NCBI RefSeq assembly: GCF_958295425.1
Contig: NC_081139.1
Location: 19,136,388 to 19,200,387 of the forward strand
Direction: 5' to 3'
Source of the DNA: Solea solea
Taxonomy: Eukaryota; Chordata; Actinopteri; Pleuronectiformes; Soleidae
DNA length: 64,000 nucleotides
The notes beneath the pieces are model-generated. The model ran no database searches. It was not told where the DNA came from and saw only the letters and a list, made by a program, of their open reading frames with translations. Of the stretch, positions 21,049-33,645 are shown piece by piece; within the stretch, counting starts at the first letter, position 1; the number at the start of each line of letters is the position of its first letter. The translations under genes were made by a program, and so were the position numbers.

Positions 21049-22582
21049 AGGTCACCTGTAAACCTCAAAGAGGAAGCTAGAGATGAGCCTCTGGGGTTAA
21101 AAGGGAGGGAGGGAGGGAGCTGAGAATGTGCTGAATGGTCTAAATGGAAGTGCGGAGGAGATAAAATGGTGCGTGTCTGTGTCTGGGCAGGTGTGTGTCG
21201 GATGTGTGGTTTTATGTGTCATGTCTTCAGAAGTCTAGCTTGGCGTTAAGTCCAAGGTTTATAGAGAGCAAGCAGGTGTTAACAATAATCGAGGGACCTT
21301 CATGAAATACAAATGAACCTATACTTGCATCCTCTGCCTGTATACAGTATTTTTGTCTGTATTTAAATCAACAAACAGCTGCTTCAAATGCCAGGACATT
21401 GTGTGTGTGTGTGTGCACGTCACACACACACCAACTCAACAAACATACTCAGTTATTCATCTAGCCATTCAGTTGAGCTACCTCTTTGTTTTACTGGGTT
21501 GTTTTATATTTACATCACCTATGTGAAACAGTAACTTTTACACAGAGCAATTTAGATACAGTACGGATGACATTTCACTTTATCAGTGCAAAAGCAGTGC
21601 CTGCACATGACTCTGACGTTTTTGGATGTTTTAAATAGTCGGTCTTTCTTTATTCTTTTCTTTTCTTCTTTTTTTTGTTGTTGCTTTTCTCAATGGCAGC
21701 ATATGTGTAAACAATTCAAACTCATGCCGTTCACCTTTCACCAAAGGTATAGTCAACTACTTTCTCATAAAGCTTCCACTACCTTAAAGAAACAAAGACA
21801 TGAACATGCGTGCTGCTCTTTGGTTACTTCATGCGCGCAGCCTCATGACATGCTAGCGATTTGTCTGACTAGCCTCACAGCCAGTGAAGGAAAAAGTCAC
21901 TATACGGTTTTATATACTGCAGAATTGAGAGCATTTAGTCAGGTTTGATAGGGATTAGAGTTGGAGGTGAGAGAATTAGCCACTAAATGTGTTAGCTAAC
22001 ACTGCTAGCTGTCAATCAGACTAAGCCTGCAGTAGGGCTTGTGTCTCTCTTTTTAAAATGGATTTTCGTTAATCTTTTGTTTAATTCTTCATTTTCCTGT
22101 ACATAGTTAATTGCTACCACATGCATCCTAAGCACTGTTATGCCGTCTTTTACACGGACCTACTTATTAATATACATTCTCTATAATCACAGATTTTAAA
22201 GGGCTAAAATGCCAAATCTAACTGGAATAGTAAATTCAGGCCAAAGCAAAGTGGTCTGTCTAGGTAATACAGTATAGTAGCTGCATACTTTGCTTGGAAT
22301 CTGGCACAGATGCAGATGTAATTTCAGTGGTTGCTCTTTATTTTTATTTTTTATATATACTTTACTTCACCGTTACAAAACCAATTCCATGAATTGTTCC
22401 TCCTCAGTACACACGGAGCTTGGTGTGTGCAGAGCTTGGGAAGCTGCTTTAGACCTCCACAGATATCACACCCCTTTCGTTTCTGACTGGGAAGTGGATT
22501 TTTCAAGAATGTCTGGGGACCCGGCTGTGGCGGTTCGCACCTCTACACCCAGGCCCTCCTGTTTGATGATGTATGCTGCGCA

Positions 22583-22594
22583 GCCCTCTAGTGG
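22583..22594 (-). promoter_or_regulatory. CTCF-like core in the 3' UTR region
   Basis: GCCCTCTAGTGG, on the - strand CCACTAGAGGGC, matches the central CTCF motif. The same core is frequent in fish repeats, so the match is weak evidence. Confidence 0.3.
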
Positions 22595-25500
22595 CTGCAT
22601 TGTGTAAATACCAAGTATAAATATATATATACTGTACGTTGTATGTCCCGTCGCTGTACATAGGGCTACATAGATTTTTTCCAAGGCTAATTTTTTCTGA
22701 AAAAAAATATATGCAAATACAATATTGACCTATTGACATGTTTTGTTTTGTTATGGACACTATGCTCTCAGTTTTGACTTTGATAACGTCTTTTGGTATG
22801 AATGAGTCAGGAGTGGCGTGTGTATTTGACTCAATCAGATTATTTTTGTGTTGTGGTGGGGTTGATGTTTTTGACCTAATTTCCAAGGTTTCATTTTTAG
22901 AAAGAGGACAAACATACCATGCTGCTCTCTAATATAAGCCATATAGATCACCAAGCTAGTTAAACACCTGATGCATTACAGTACATCAAGAGGATGTCTC
23001 CAGGGCTTTGAATAGTGTCATTATATAATCTACTAAACTTGTATGCTATTAATCTATGGCCTTTTGGAAAATAAGCTTTGTGTGTGATTATGATAGGAAC
23101 TCATATGCCTCTCTCTTTGCTGTCAGTCATCTTTGGCTTCTGCTTCATCAGGCGGCGTCTAATGGCTTAAACCAAACTGCCAGGAAAAGTTTTAAAAATC
23201 TTTACATTTAGAGGCCAGTAATGTTGAAAGGCTTCCATGAGACTATGCCTTTTTTTAATATGAAGACAATTTCCCCCAAAGAAGCGTTCAATCAATTCCC
23301 TGTCAAGTGCTGATGCCTTCACAAGGAGGTTTAATTGAAATGATTTTCAGAAAGGACACAAAAAAAGTCTTACACTTCTTTTGTCTCCTATTAGCCGAGT
23401 GACAGACGACGTCTGTTTTAAAGACAAAGAGAAAAAGAAACGTCCCTGTGATTAGCCATGCGGGCTTCCTTTGACAGAACTAGAGCTTCCTTCATCTCAG
23501 CAGACCAGGTTGACTCTGTGATCTTTGAGAAAGATGGCGTGAGAGAGAGTGAGTGCAGCTCGACGTGTTCTCACATTCACTTTATGAGAAGCTGTCGCTG
23601 TAGTTTGTTCAGCCCATGTGGTTTTTTTTTAAAGTCCATTCTCCGTCACTGTGACTTATTGCCACCTTTTCTCCATCACTCACTGTGACACTCAACAAGC
23701 TGACAGTCTGGGTTGGACATGTGACGCAGTAGATTGTTGTTGTTTTTTGTTTTTTCTTCATTGATGAATTCAAAATAAGTTTGGTTTTCTTCCTGAAAAT
23801 TGTTGAGGTTATTGACGATTAAGGAGTCGAGGCTCGAGTGTCTCTAGACAGTACCACTCATATGTTTGCATGTTAGTTTGATGAGGGGTATGATGTGCTT
23901 GGTTACTGAACACTGACTTTTGAAGATGTGAAAAGTCTCCATGGTGATTTTTCTCTGAATACATACATTGAGTATGTAAATGTTGGTTTGAGAACGTTTT
24001 TGTTTTTTTTCCTTTTTGTGGTGGAGACGCAGTGTTGATTTGTCTATGGTTAATACAGTGGGAGGATTGAAGAGTGGGGGGATAGAGGAGCTTCTGTTTG
24101 TGGGGTTGAAAACCAAACAGGAAGCGTCTTTGAACGCATCATGTAGCCACTAATAGAAAATATACATTTTGACGCCTGGGGAATTCTGACTTAAAGTTTT
24201 GTCACAAGAAGGGAATCCCCACTTTTCCCCGTTGTGACTATTTTAATAAACGGTTAATTATTTGGCACATGTACCTACATGTTTTCCCCTAAATCTAAAT
24301 ATGGTACATTCCTAGAGTTTGCTGTTTGGTTTTGCCCTGGTCGGCTGCTCAGAATCCATACGTTTAAACTCTGCATCGCGATTGTGAGAATACTAGAAGT
24401 TGACAAACATGTCGGTGGAAATATATACGCTACAAAATGGATCTATCTTTGTTGAGGTTTCCTCAAATTTGGCAACTTAACACAGTAACAATGCCTGTAA
24501 AATACAACTCATGGTACACTATCACCAGCAAGCTTTACACTTTATCATGTTCGTAGACATCTTTTGAAGTTTTGTGTGTAACTGTTGCCATTACAAATCC
24601 TGTCTGTAAAACCTCTATGGTATCATTCGTAGGAAACAGTTTTCCATCTCCAATGCAAAGGCTTTCCAATCTTTATTTTTTTCATCATTATTAATATTTT
24701 TTTTGTTCCGCCCATTAGGACAGGGATTGTAATGGAATCAACTTAATGTAGTTCTTATAAAAAAAAGGAGTGTCCACAATGGATGTACACCATAATCTAC
24801 CTAAAAAACCTACCTCTTTTAGCTCAAATTTTTTTTCTGCATTAAGCATTTGCCTCTGTTTTTACTTTTGTAATATTTGTATTCATGTTGGTATTTATTG
24901 CTGTCTAATGAGTCATACTTCAATGATTACCTCAGAGATATCTCACAGATTTGGGAGAGTCCAGCTAATGAAGTCATTCTTCTTTCTTTTCTTTTTTCTT
25001 TTCTTTCTTTTTTTCTTTTTTTCTTTTTGTATAGTATTTCCTTCTCAGACTTAACATTGCCTTTCTTAACGCACAAAATACCAGGAGTGTTTTTAATACA
25101 GTGCCTGCACTCTGACCAACAGGGCTCAGACGGGCAAGAATGAGGCTGTGTTTACTCCAGAAGTGACGTCCTTCTCTACATTTGTGTCCTTTTGCTCCGT
25201 CTTAAGGGTATCTGTGTAGTTTTTTTGGCAACAGATGCTATTAATCTCGTTGCCACGTGCTTTTATGCAGCTGCATTATATCCACAAGCTTCTCCTGTTC
25301 TGTTTGTCCTTTTTAAATTTTAGAAGTTGTAGAGGGCAAACACACCAGAGGAACTTCTATGTGGAGAATGCAGCTGCATAGAAGGAACAGCCTGAAAGAC
25401 GTTGTGGCAGTAGCAGAAAAGAGAGGTGTGTTTTTGCGCTTCACTTGGTACTGTCAACACCGTCTTTGTGCTGCTGAACGCCGTCCTTACCATGTCGCTG

Positions 25501-26471
25501 CGTCATTTCCTCCATCCTCTCTCTGTGTCTTCACATCTCCTTCTGTCCCTAAAGTCTGCTTCCACACCTTTGTCATTCCCTGCCAAACATTTTGGCCCAA
25601 ACCAGGGGAATAAGGAAGGGTGAAATCCTCAGTATCCATGCAATGCTGCTTTTATCTCAAGCGTCACCAAGTCGCGTTTTTTTCGACACCACACAATGAG
25701 GGGAATCATCCGAAGTGTCGCCACCGCTGCTGCACGACGAGCCTCATATTAAGATTTTGTCTCTTGAAACGTACGGAACTTAGTGATGCTTATTTCGGGG
25801 GGGGAGGGGAAACTTAATTCCATTAAAGATCCAAGTATCATATTAACGGAGCAACTACTCACTTTGGTGAATTTAAACCAAGTTTGTTTTTTTTGTTGTT
25901 TTTTTTTCTTTTTTGTATTCATGTCAAACTGCTTCAGGTAAACACTGAATATAAATCAGAGTTTTTATTGATCAGTGAATACATTGGTCACATCTACCCT
26001 GAGCTGTGTGCCATTATACAACCCTTTGAGTCCAGGGGGGGTGTTAATGACACCGGTTTCAGATGTTCCCCAGCTCAATTTGAATAGGAAGGTTGTCCAA
26101 GCGTGAGATTGGCACTGTCAGCCATGTGTATTGATATTTTTTTTTTTGAAATAAGTAGTAAAATTTGAATTTGGCATTGAATTCTAACCCTGCTTTGTGA
26201 ATCCAAATCATGCCACATTCGATTTTAATGCCTGAACCAACAAAAGCACTTAATGTAATGTTTGTTAACACATGCATACTGACAAATCTAGCCATGAACT
26301 GCCTGCAAAGGTCAGCATGATATGGCTGCAATTATTAAAAATTAAAAAAAAAGTGAGGCACCTAAATTCTAATGTAATTGCAATTTATCCTCTTTTTTTT
26401 TCAAAGATCTTTTTTCTATATAAATTGGTGTTTATGTAATGTTATTTTTGTCAGATGTTTTGCAAATCAAA

Positions 26472-26477
26472 AATAAA
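26472..26477 (+). terminator. vdra: Best candidate vdra polyadenylation signal (AATAAA)
   Basis: AATAAA is followed 10-40 bases later by a T- and GT-rich stretch (TTATTTGTTTTGTTAG), the usual downstream element. Alternatives are AATAAA at 24245 and 26800, and ATTAAA at 25823. The choice rests on motif quality only. Confidence 0.5.
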
Positions 26478-26979
26478 CCGTTGTACATAGCAGCTGGCTT
26501 CTGAGTTATTTGTTTTGTTAGCTATTCACTTTTTAATTTGGGGTTATTGTTCATCAAATGCTGCATCTTCTACTCCTGAATGTGTACTTGTATGTATGAA
26601 TTGAGCACCATCAGCAGAAATCTGTTTCTACATGCATCCACAATAACAGTTGCAAGTGATGCGAGGTCAAATTTGCTGTAACACGTGTCAACATAAAAAT
26701 GGAGATAGTAGAGCCGACGACCACAGTCTCTTTGTCGATGAGATAAGATTGTCTTTAATTTCTCCCACAATGGAGAAATGTATGTTTCCGATGGTCAAAA
26801 ATAAAAGGTAACACATTAAATACAATGTAAGAATGAATGAATATTAAAATAATAAAATAGTATATGCAATACCGTTCACATTCCCAGTGTGCCGTAGAAC
26901 TTGTGTAACATTAACGTCATACCTTGAAATATGTTTAGTTTGTCCTTTTTGTGGACTATTGTAAAAACACTGTCCTAAT

Positions 26980-27143
26980 GGAAAATATAAAAGGCTCATT
27001 CTGGGGTAATAAAAAACAAAAATAAATCCTACAATCAGGTGATTGTCTGCGTTTAACATTTAAAAATGTAGTATAATTATTCTATTATTCATTTCTGCCA
27101 AATGGAAACAATTTACACCAAATTTTACACACTGGACCTTTAA
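26980..27143 (+). mobile_element. Right half of a short TIR element ('...tggacctttaa')
   Basis: Starts near 'aaaaggctcattctgg' and ends TTTTACACACTGGACCTTTAA-like at 27143, the inverted complement of the left end at 20370. The left half is missing. Confidence 0.7.
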
Positions 27144-27305
27144 GTTGTGAGTTTCTGGAGCTGAAAAAACAACTTTTGTTCTCTTGTGTTAACATATTCA
27201 TATCATGACAATTAGAAAACAGATTTAGTGCTATTTTCTTGTCTTCTGATATTCCTATTTGCACCATTTTGTCTGAAAATGAGAGGTGTGAGTGTTATCT
27301 TTCAG

Positions 27306-27319
27306 CCACTAGAGGGCAG
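27306..27319 (+). promoter_or_regulatory. CTCF-like motif
   Basis: CCACTAGAGGGCAG fits the CTCF core well. It lies 33 bases before a cluster of three nuclear-receptor half-sites. Confidence 0.4.
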
Positions 27320-27352
27320 TGTCTCTCCTTCCATGTGTACAGACACCCTCAG

Positions 27353-27390
27353 TGACCTGGCTGGTGACCTCTGATTCAACAGGGAGGTCA
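27353..27390. promoter_or_regulatory. Cluster of three perfect AGGTCA half-sites (DR6 plus one)
   Basis: TGACCT-GGCTGG-TGACCT (27353-27370) is two perfect half-sites in direct repeat with 6-base spacing on the - strand. A third AGGTCA follows on the + strand at 27385-27390. DR6 has been described for some vitamin D response elements. No binding evidence. Confidence 0.4.
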
Positions 27391-27499
27391 AGCCATGAAC
27401 AGTTGATGCAGATAACATGGAACAGCCTCTCACCACCACCACAGTGTGATACGTGTGTGGGAGGGGGAAACACCAGAGCGGTGGTTAACGCTCGTATCA

Positions 27500-27960
27500 T
27501 GACGTATATCTGACATGGCTGCAATATGGCGGAAGAGATTTGAGCTCACCTCGGCTCCCCTCTCACTGCCTGGCCCGTGTATGAGGCGAGATTGCACGAG
27601 TCGTGATGAGCAGGAGGAACCAAATAAAAGGTTATCACAGAAATCCAGTCATCGCGCGTCAGTTAATTGTCAGCTCTGCTATGAAGCAGGGGCACTTCTT
27701 TTGCCTGCTGATAAGGTTGCGCTCTGCTGAACCGTTGCGTCTGTGCAAGGGCTTAGGCGAGGGAAAGAGAGGCTCTGGTTGCAGCAACACCCCCTAGGTG
27801 AGGGCTCTCAGGGCCCGCGTTATCTCACAACAGAGCGAGAGGAAAGCGAAAGCCCTGCAGTTTTGTGCGCGGTCGTATTTGTGGACGCACAATCCTCACT
27901 GGAGATAACGAGCATCAGGGACAAACAGACAGTTTCAGGCATCACTCAGGTGTGAAACTG
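27500..27960 (+). promoter_or_regulatory. CpG-rich stretch with ATGGCGG motif; candidate promoter/5' exon
   Basis: About 20 CpGs in some 450 bases, far above the surroundings, with ATGGCTGCAATATGGCGGAAG (YY1-like ATGGCGG overlapping ETS-like CGGAAG) at 27515-27534. A 71-codon frame from 27515 has no recognisable similarity. Alternative: similar ATGGCGG-containing words occur in fish short elements, so it may be repeat-derived. Confidence 0.3.
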
Positions 27961-28086
27961 TCAACCGACAATGGTCTTCACGGCCTGTGCTTCCCTTAAG
28001 AAACAGGGCAAATTGTATTTATACTATTTCCACCTTTATTTGACTCAAATGGCGCTGATTTGTGATGAGCTCAAGTCGTTTTTCTT

Positions 28087-28593
28087 TAAAGCTGCAGTGC
28101 GTAACCTCAGGTGATATCTGGCGTCGTTATTATTCTGCCTCGGTTTGGTCTTCACAAACCGAAATGACACAACTTTATTCTTATGTTGTGTCCTTCACTG
28201 GAAAATTAGCTCCGTCATACAAAACTACAAGACCTGAATGAGGGAGTGTTTGTGTGTATACAGCAGCACCACAGGGGCGGGCGGGTGGCCAGGCACGAGA
28301 TGCATTAATTACATCAATTACTTTCTTTTTTTGTTTTTTTGAGCAGTAGAATTCACTTTTTGTGGCCATTTTTTGTGTTTTCAGTCATATTCCAAGCTGT
28401 CTGCAGTCACCTCACTGTACTACACTGCAAGACTGTTGCCGGGTGACACAAGATCTAAACACAGGTATACTGAGAAACACAGAGTTGTGTGGAGCTATTG
28501 GACGTAATAATCATCATTGTGGTTTAAATGTTAAACCCGTTAAAGCCGCACTAATCAGTATTTTTTATAATAAGACTTGTTTGCAGGTGGAGT
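28087..28593 (+). repeat. Dispersed repeat copy ('tttaaagctgcagtgcgtaac' family)
   Basis: Starts CTTTAAAGCTGCAGTGCGT and contains 'ttgagcagtagaattcac', 'tactgagaaacacagag' and 'gtggagct'. Related words recur at 44835-45125 and 52803-53165, and the start recurs inverted at 51405-51425. Confidence 0.65.
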
Positions 28594-28594
28594 C

Positions 28595-29015
28595 TTAAAG
28601 ATCCAGTGTATGAGAAAGAGTGACATCTAATGGTGAGACTGCAGACTGCAACAGGCGGACAAACCCTCAACTCATCCCTTTTCCCAAGCACATCGGGGAA
28701 CTACAGTGACCTTTGCTTACCAGAAAAGGTAAGATGATGACCTTCGAAAAGCAAGGCCCTTAAGTCTTAAAGTGCGTATAAGGACGATTATTCTAAGACA
28801 ACCAAAAAAAAAATTATTTTAATGTTGTACATTTACTCTACGGAAGAGTATTAGGGCCATGTGTAAAAAAAACACTAACATATTGAAGAAAGAAAAAAAA
28901 AAACCCAGCATAAATAAAGAAATTTATTTGTACTTTCATTTTTTTATATGTGACATATTTACAGGTAGTATATTCAATTTGTTCCTGTTAAACCATCTAA
29001 ATGTTGCACACTTGA
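28595..29015 (+). mobile_element. Short TIR element copy ('ttaaaggtccagtg' family)
   Basis: Starts TTAAAGATCCAGTGTATGAG, then 'acatctaatggtgagact', 'gggaactacagtgacctt' and 'gattattctaag', ending after 'ggtagtatattcaattt'. Directly abuts the previous repeat. Confidence 0.7.
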
Positions 29016-29609
29016 TGTTGAATGAAAGTCATGGTTATGGTCATGGTTTTGTTTAGTTTTTTATAAATGTCAGCTCTATCTAGTAGTTCTGCGCACTAGA
29101 AACGTTTAGTTTTTTGTTTTTTTTCGATGTCCCTTTAGGGGCTCCGTAGTTTTTGGTCAGGCCTTTCTCTAACTCGACTGCTTTGATTCACTCTCTTTAT
29201 ACTGTGTACAGCATTATTTACAGTCATACTGGCCTTCATACCCTACCTGCCCACACACACAACAACAGGGGTCAAAAGGGCTCACATGAGATGGGAGATA
29301 GAAATGGTGGCGACCAAAACAGAGCTTCAATTAAAACGAATACTGGACTCATGTTTGCGAGTGACAGAGATGATCATGCGTCAGATGACAAACAGCGTTT
29401 GTTTGTTTTTTTGGCAGCAATATGAATTCCTACATCACTCTTTGGCACAACATGACGTGCATTTATTTATTCGTTTTACAATGTTACTTGTTAGCCATGA
29501 ATGTTTTAAATCAACTGTATTTTTACAACTTTGTACAGCGCTCAGTGTTATTTATGTCACCTCACGTCATTTTAATAGCGACTTGGAATCATCCGCGCAC
29601 TGTAGTAGC

Positions 29610-29654
<45 letters not shown>

Positions 29655-30443
29655 AAGTTAACATCGTAAAATACTCACAGTTATGTGTCACATTGAACTC
29701 CGCTGTGCCGCCGCTGTTGTTGTTTTCTTTGTCCTGCGACTGATTTTGAATGAATGCTTGTAAATCATGAAAATAGATTTGGCTCATTTTCACACTTTTT
29801 AAGAAGCAAATAAAATATTGATTTAATCAGTCAAAAATATTGTATTTTATTGTTTGAAGAAACATTTTTCTTTTTTGATTGCGATTGTGACCATGGGCGG
29901 GCCTTAGGAAGCTGCTTGCTGATTGGCTACTGAGTTTTGGAGCGACAGCTTAGAAGTAATCACAGGGCTTGGAGTCGTTGTCCGTCTCGGATGTCGACGG
30001 GGGTGGGGGGGGTGGCGGGGGGAGTCAGTAGCGCAAAGAACAAGTGTATTTTCAAACAATGAAATAATAAAAATACAATATTTGTGAAGGATTCAATCGA
30101 TATTTGCTTCTTAAGATGGGTTGTGTGAAAATATTGACACAAATCTTATTCCAAAGTAAACTGTGATCACGTCCAAACATATTGTGCAGTCAGAGTGAAG
30201 TGAGGACAGCAGAGTCAACGGGAATCTCCACATATCATTGTTCTCATCTGACTGTTTCTGCCTGAGTCTGGGCACAAGATAATGTCCCTCACACACACAC
30301 ACACATACACAGTGTGAAGCGTGGCCCCAGAATACAAGTACAATGGGACGGTCCTCCAAGTCTTTTATTTCTGTTTGCTTTAGGTATTAATACATACGGG
30401 TGTGGCCCTCATATATTATCAGACACTGATAGGACAGCAGCAC

Positions 30444-30482
<39 letters not shown>

Positions 30483-31478
30483 AGTGTGTGTGTGTGTGCC
30501 CTGATAGGAAATGTAACTGTGTGTTTTATCAAGAACTCTGCTGGCATCAGGGGGACTGTTTTATTTTTTGCGCTCCAGATCGGGGTGCATGATGACTGTT
30601 GAGCTGGCACGGAGCCGTCAGTTGTGACTTTCCAGTAACAACAAGGGCGTGTTGTTCTCCGTGTGCATATCTCTTGTACACGCGTGTACGTGCGAGCAGA
30701 GGACGACAGGGAGCCCCGGTCACAACGAGAGGACAAAAGCAGACAGATGATGCAGTCAGTAATGTGGAGCTCATGCTATGCATTGAGTCTACAGGGCACT
30801 TTTAACCCCCCATACTTTCTGATTGATTCAGTGCCCACTCATCTAGATTGGATGTTGGACGCTCCCCCCCCCCCCCCCCTTTTATGAAAGTCATCCAAAT
30901 ATCATTAGGTCTAAAGCCACCATGTGGTTTTGGTTGAGAATGTGAGGCGCGCATGCATGCACAGCCCGAGGATGTTTCTCCACTCAGGCCATCCATGAGG
31001 CAAACTAATGTTCTCTGCTCCCACACAGACGGAGAGAAAACACGTTAATATACATATAACGAGATGCTCCACGTCTGTTGACAGAAACAGAACCCGGCAG
31101 GATTTAATCATCGCGTCGGTCATTATTCCAGAGCTGAATGGGCACGTCTTATTAAAGTGTTCAGAATTAGACAAAGACGTACTGTAAATGTGGATTAAAT
31201 TGAGAGGCTGGACTGTGTTTTTTTTAATTTTTTTATTTTAATCCTCTTCCTCTTGACATGAGCATTGTTCCAAAGGGGAAAGGAAAACATCTCAGCTTTT
31301 TTTTTTTTCTACTTCTGTTGTTCTTGTGCCCTCCTTCCTTTCTAGGCAAAAGGAAGTGGGCAGTGTGTGCATGAGTGTGTTTAAGGAAGTGTTCTCCTCG
31401 GAAAATAATGGCAGCAAAGTCACATTAACAGCCAGACATTTCCTCTGCATTTTCCCTGTGCCCTATATTTATACTCTG

Positions 31479-31511
<33 letters not shown>

Positions 31512-31512
31512 G

Positions 31513-31555
<43 letters not shown>

Positions 31556-32925
31556 TGCCACTGAGTTTATTCACTTTTCACCACTACAGTCATGTGGTTT
31601 CCATAATGAGCCACCATTGAATGTAATGTAATTGGCAGTTTATGGAGACATAAAAAAAAAAGAATGTATTTGTTTCTTTGTTTGTTAGTGCTTGACCCTT
31701 CACTCTGACTGATTCTTTGTTTTGCTCTTCACAGTGTTTTAACACAAAGACTGACTTTTATTGTTGGTGTAATATTTTTATTTATTGTGTTTTGCTTTTT
31801 GAGCCAGATGCTGGAATTTATCTGAGAGGGTGAATAATATACAACCCACCAACCTACAAACTAACTTCCAACCAGTCTACATTCCTACCTACCAACAGTC
31901 TTACTTCTTACCCAGCTACCTTCCTTCCTTCCTTTCTTCATTCCTACTTTCCTTCCTACCTACCTACCTACCTATCTATCATGACAGAGTTATATGTTGG
32001 TACAATGGAAAGAAAACAGCTTGAATCAGGTTTCAGCTGATATTTGTCAATTTAGGAGAGAAAGCAGCTGATGAACACATGATTTACCTTTATTCTTTAT
32101 TATTTATTCTTTGTTGTTTTCTCTCAGTTCATGTGGGAAAATGGTTAAAAAACAGTCCCTGTTGTCATGTGATGAGCTGTTCAGAAACCAGGACAACTCT
32201 CATACATGAATGCTGTCCAAAGAGGAGTTAAGTTAAGAGTTTTAAAGATTGATTAAAGATTAAATCAGTTAAGATCATTCTTCATCATTCTGGATAGAGT
32301 TTTTGGACACTCTCACCTTTATATATGAATGAGGCAAATTAATCAGAGGCCATTATTATAGTTTGCACATTTGCATCCGAGAGAGCAAACAAAGAAAGAC
32401 ATTTCTCTAACGAATGGTCATGGTTTCAGATGACTAAACCAAATTGAATTAAGTTTAAAATGTTCACATTCAGTATATAAGTATTATTATTTAAGGTGTA
32501 GGAGGAGAATGTAGTCTAAAAACATAAACTCATCAACAGCCTATCACTGTATGAAAACATGTGTATCCTCATAGAACTGCTGTATATAATCTTTAACATA
32601 GGGGGAAACTGAGTGTTATGTACAGTATGTTCATTATGCGCTTAAATGTCATTGTGTGGCGCCCAACGACTGTGGTTTCCTGAATATTTAAGGTCTCTCA
32701 GATCAAGCACAGTATAGAGCAGAGACGCTTTGTCTCTAAGACGAAACACGTCACGTGAGCGTGTTTGTGGACACATTCACAAACTGTGTCCTTATGCGTC
32801 CAAGTCTCTTTACACTTGTGTGTTGTTTTCCTGTCAGGTTTACGTGTCAGGTTTGTGGTCGTGTAAAAGCAGTTCACGTTTGTCGGGGTGGCTGTGTGCA
32901 TCTGTTTGTTGTGTTTATGTGTAAC
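29016..32925. other. Non-coding DNA rich in microsatellites
   Basis: Contains (GA)n at 29611-29651, (TG)n at 30444-30498, poly-C at about 30871-30888, (CT)n(CA)n at 31476-31551 and a CCTT/CCTA-rich patch at about 31850-31980. Around 29980-30020 there is a G-rich, CpG-containing patch. No exon recognised. Confidence 0.55.
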
Positions 32926-33645
32926 GGTCTGTGAGGACGTCTTGGCTGCTCCTCGCTACTCTAACAGGCTTTTTGACGTTTAAGACCTGGTTTTAGGGTT
33001 AGTTGTAGAACTGGGTTTATGTTGGATTCAGTGAGGTTTAGGCATTTATTTGTGACAGTTAGGGATGGGTGTCCTCAATAAGATGGTGTGTAAGTGTATG
33101 TTCTTGTATTTGTTGCCTCTTTAGGACCAGTTGTCCTCATGGACACCAAAACCTGGTCCTAATGAGGCAGAACCTTGTTTCTGAGGAACTTGTGGTTAGG
33201 TCTGGTTATAGTTATGGTTAGTGATAATGCTTTGTTTAGGCTGTGCAAATGAATGGAAGTTATTGCAGAGTCCAGCTAAAGGGATAGCTGCGTGTGTGTG
33301 TGTGTGTGTATCCTGATATTACTCATGTTGTGGGGACCTAAATGTTGTTACTTGCACATTCACATTATGTGGATAAAAACCATGTGCTCATAACATTAAT
33401 GATGGCACTTTATGGTGAATACATGTTGTATGGGTAGGTTATGATTAGGGTTAGGACAGTAGGAGTTATGGTTATGGTTAAAGTCTCCAGGAAATGAATG
33501 TAAGTCACTGTAATGTCCTCTGAAGTGATGGAAACCAGACTGTGTGTGTGTGTGTGTTTTTGTGAGCTCCGAAAATGACATTGTGGTTAAGATCTGGTTT
33601 TAGGGCTAGGGTTAGAACTGGGTTTATGTTAGGGTAAGGGGCAAG
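32926..33645 (+). repeat. (TG)n-bounded dispersed modules, sense copies
   Basis: Module 1 has 'ttgtatttgttgcctcttta', 'aaacctggtcctaatgaggc', 'gtgcaaatgaatggaagt' and ends in (TG)n at 33292. Module 2 has 'actcatgttgtggggaccta' and ends in (TG)n at 33541. TTAGGG-like words within are part of the module, not telomere. Confidence 0.7.

Larger units (their letters stand above)
21049..26500 (+). other. vdra: Probable vdra 3' UTR, end uncertain
   Basis: No coding exon is recognisable and dispersed repeats are scarce compared with the DNA further downstream, which fits a long retained UTR. It contains poly-A signals at 24245 (AATAAA) and 26472 (AATAAA followed by T/GT-rich sequence), four Pumilio-type UGUANAUA motifs (22098, 22603, 22655, 26482) and two let-7 seed matches CTACCTC (21478, 24810). 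Human VDR also has a UTR of several kilobases. The true end could be at any of several signals, including 26800. Confidence 0.55.

Noticed and set aside
29286..29669. A 127-codon frame on the + strand
   Set aside because: Ends in a (GA)n translation and has no recognisable similarity.
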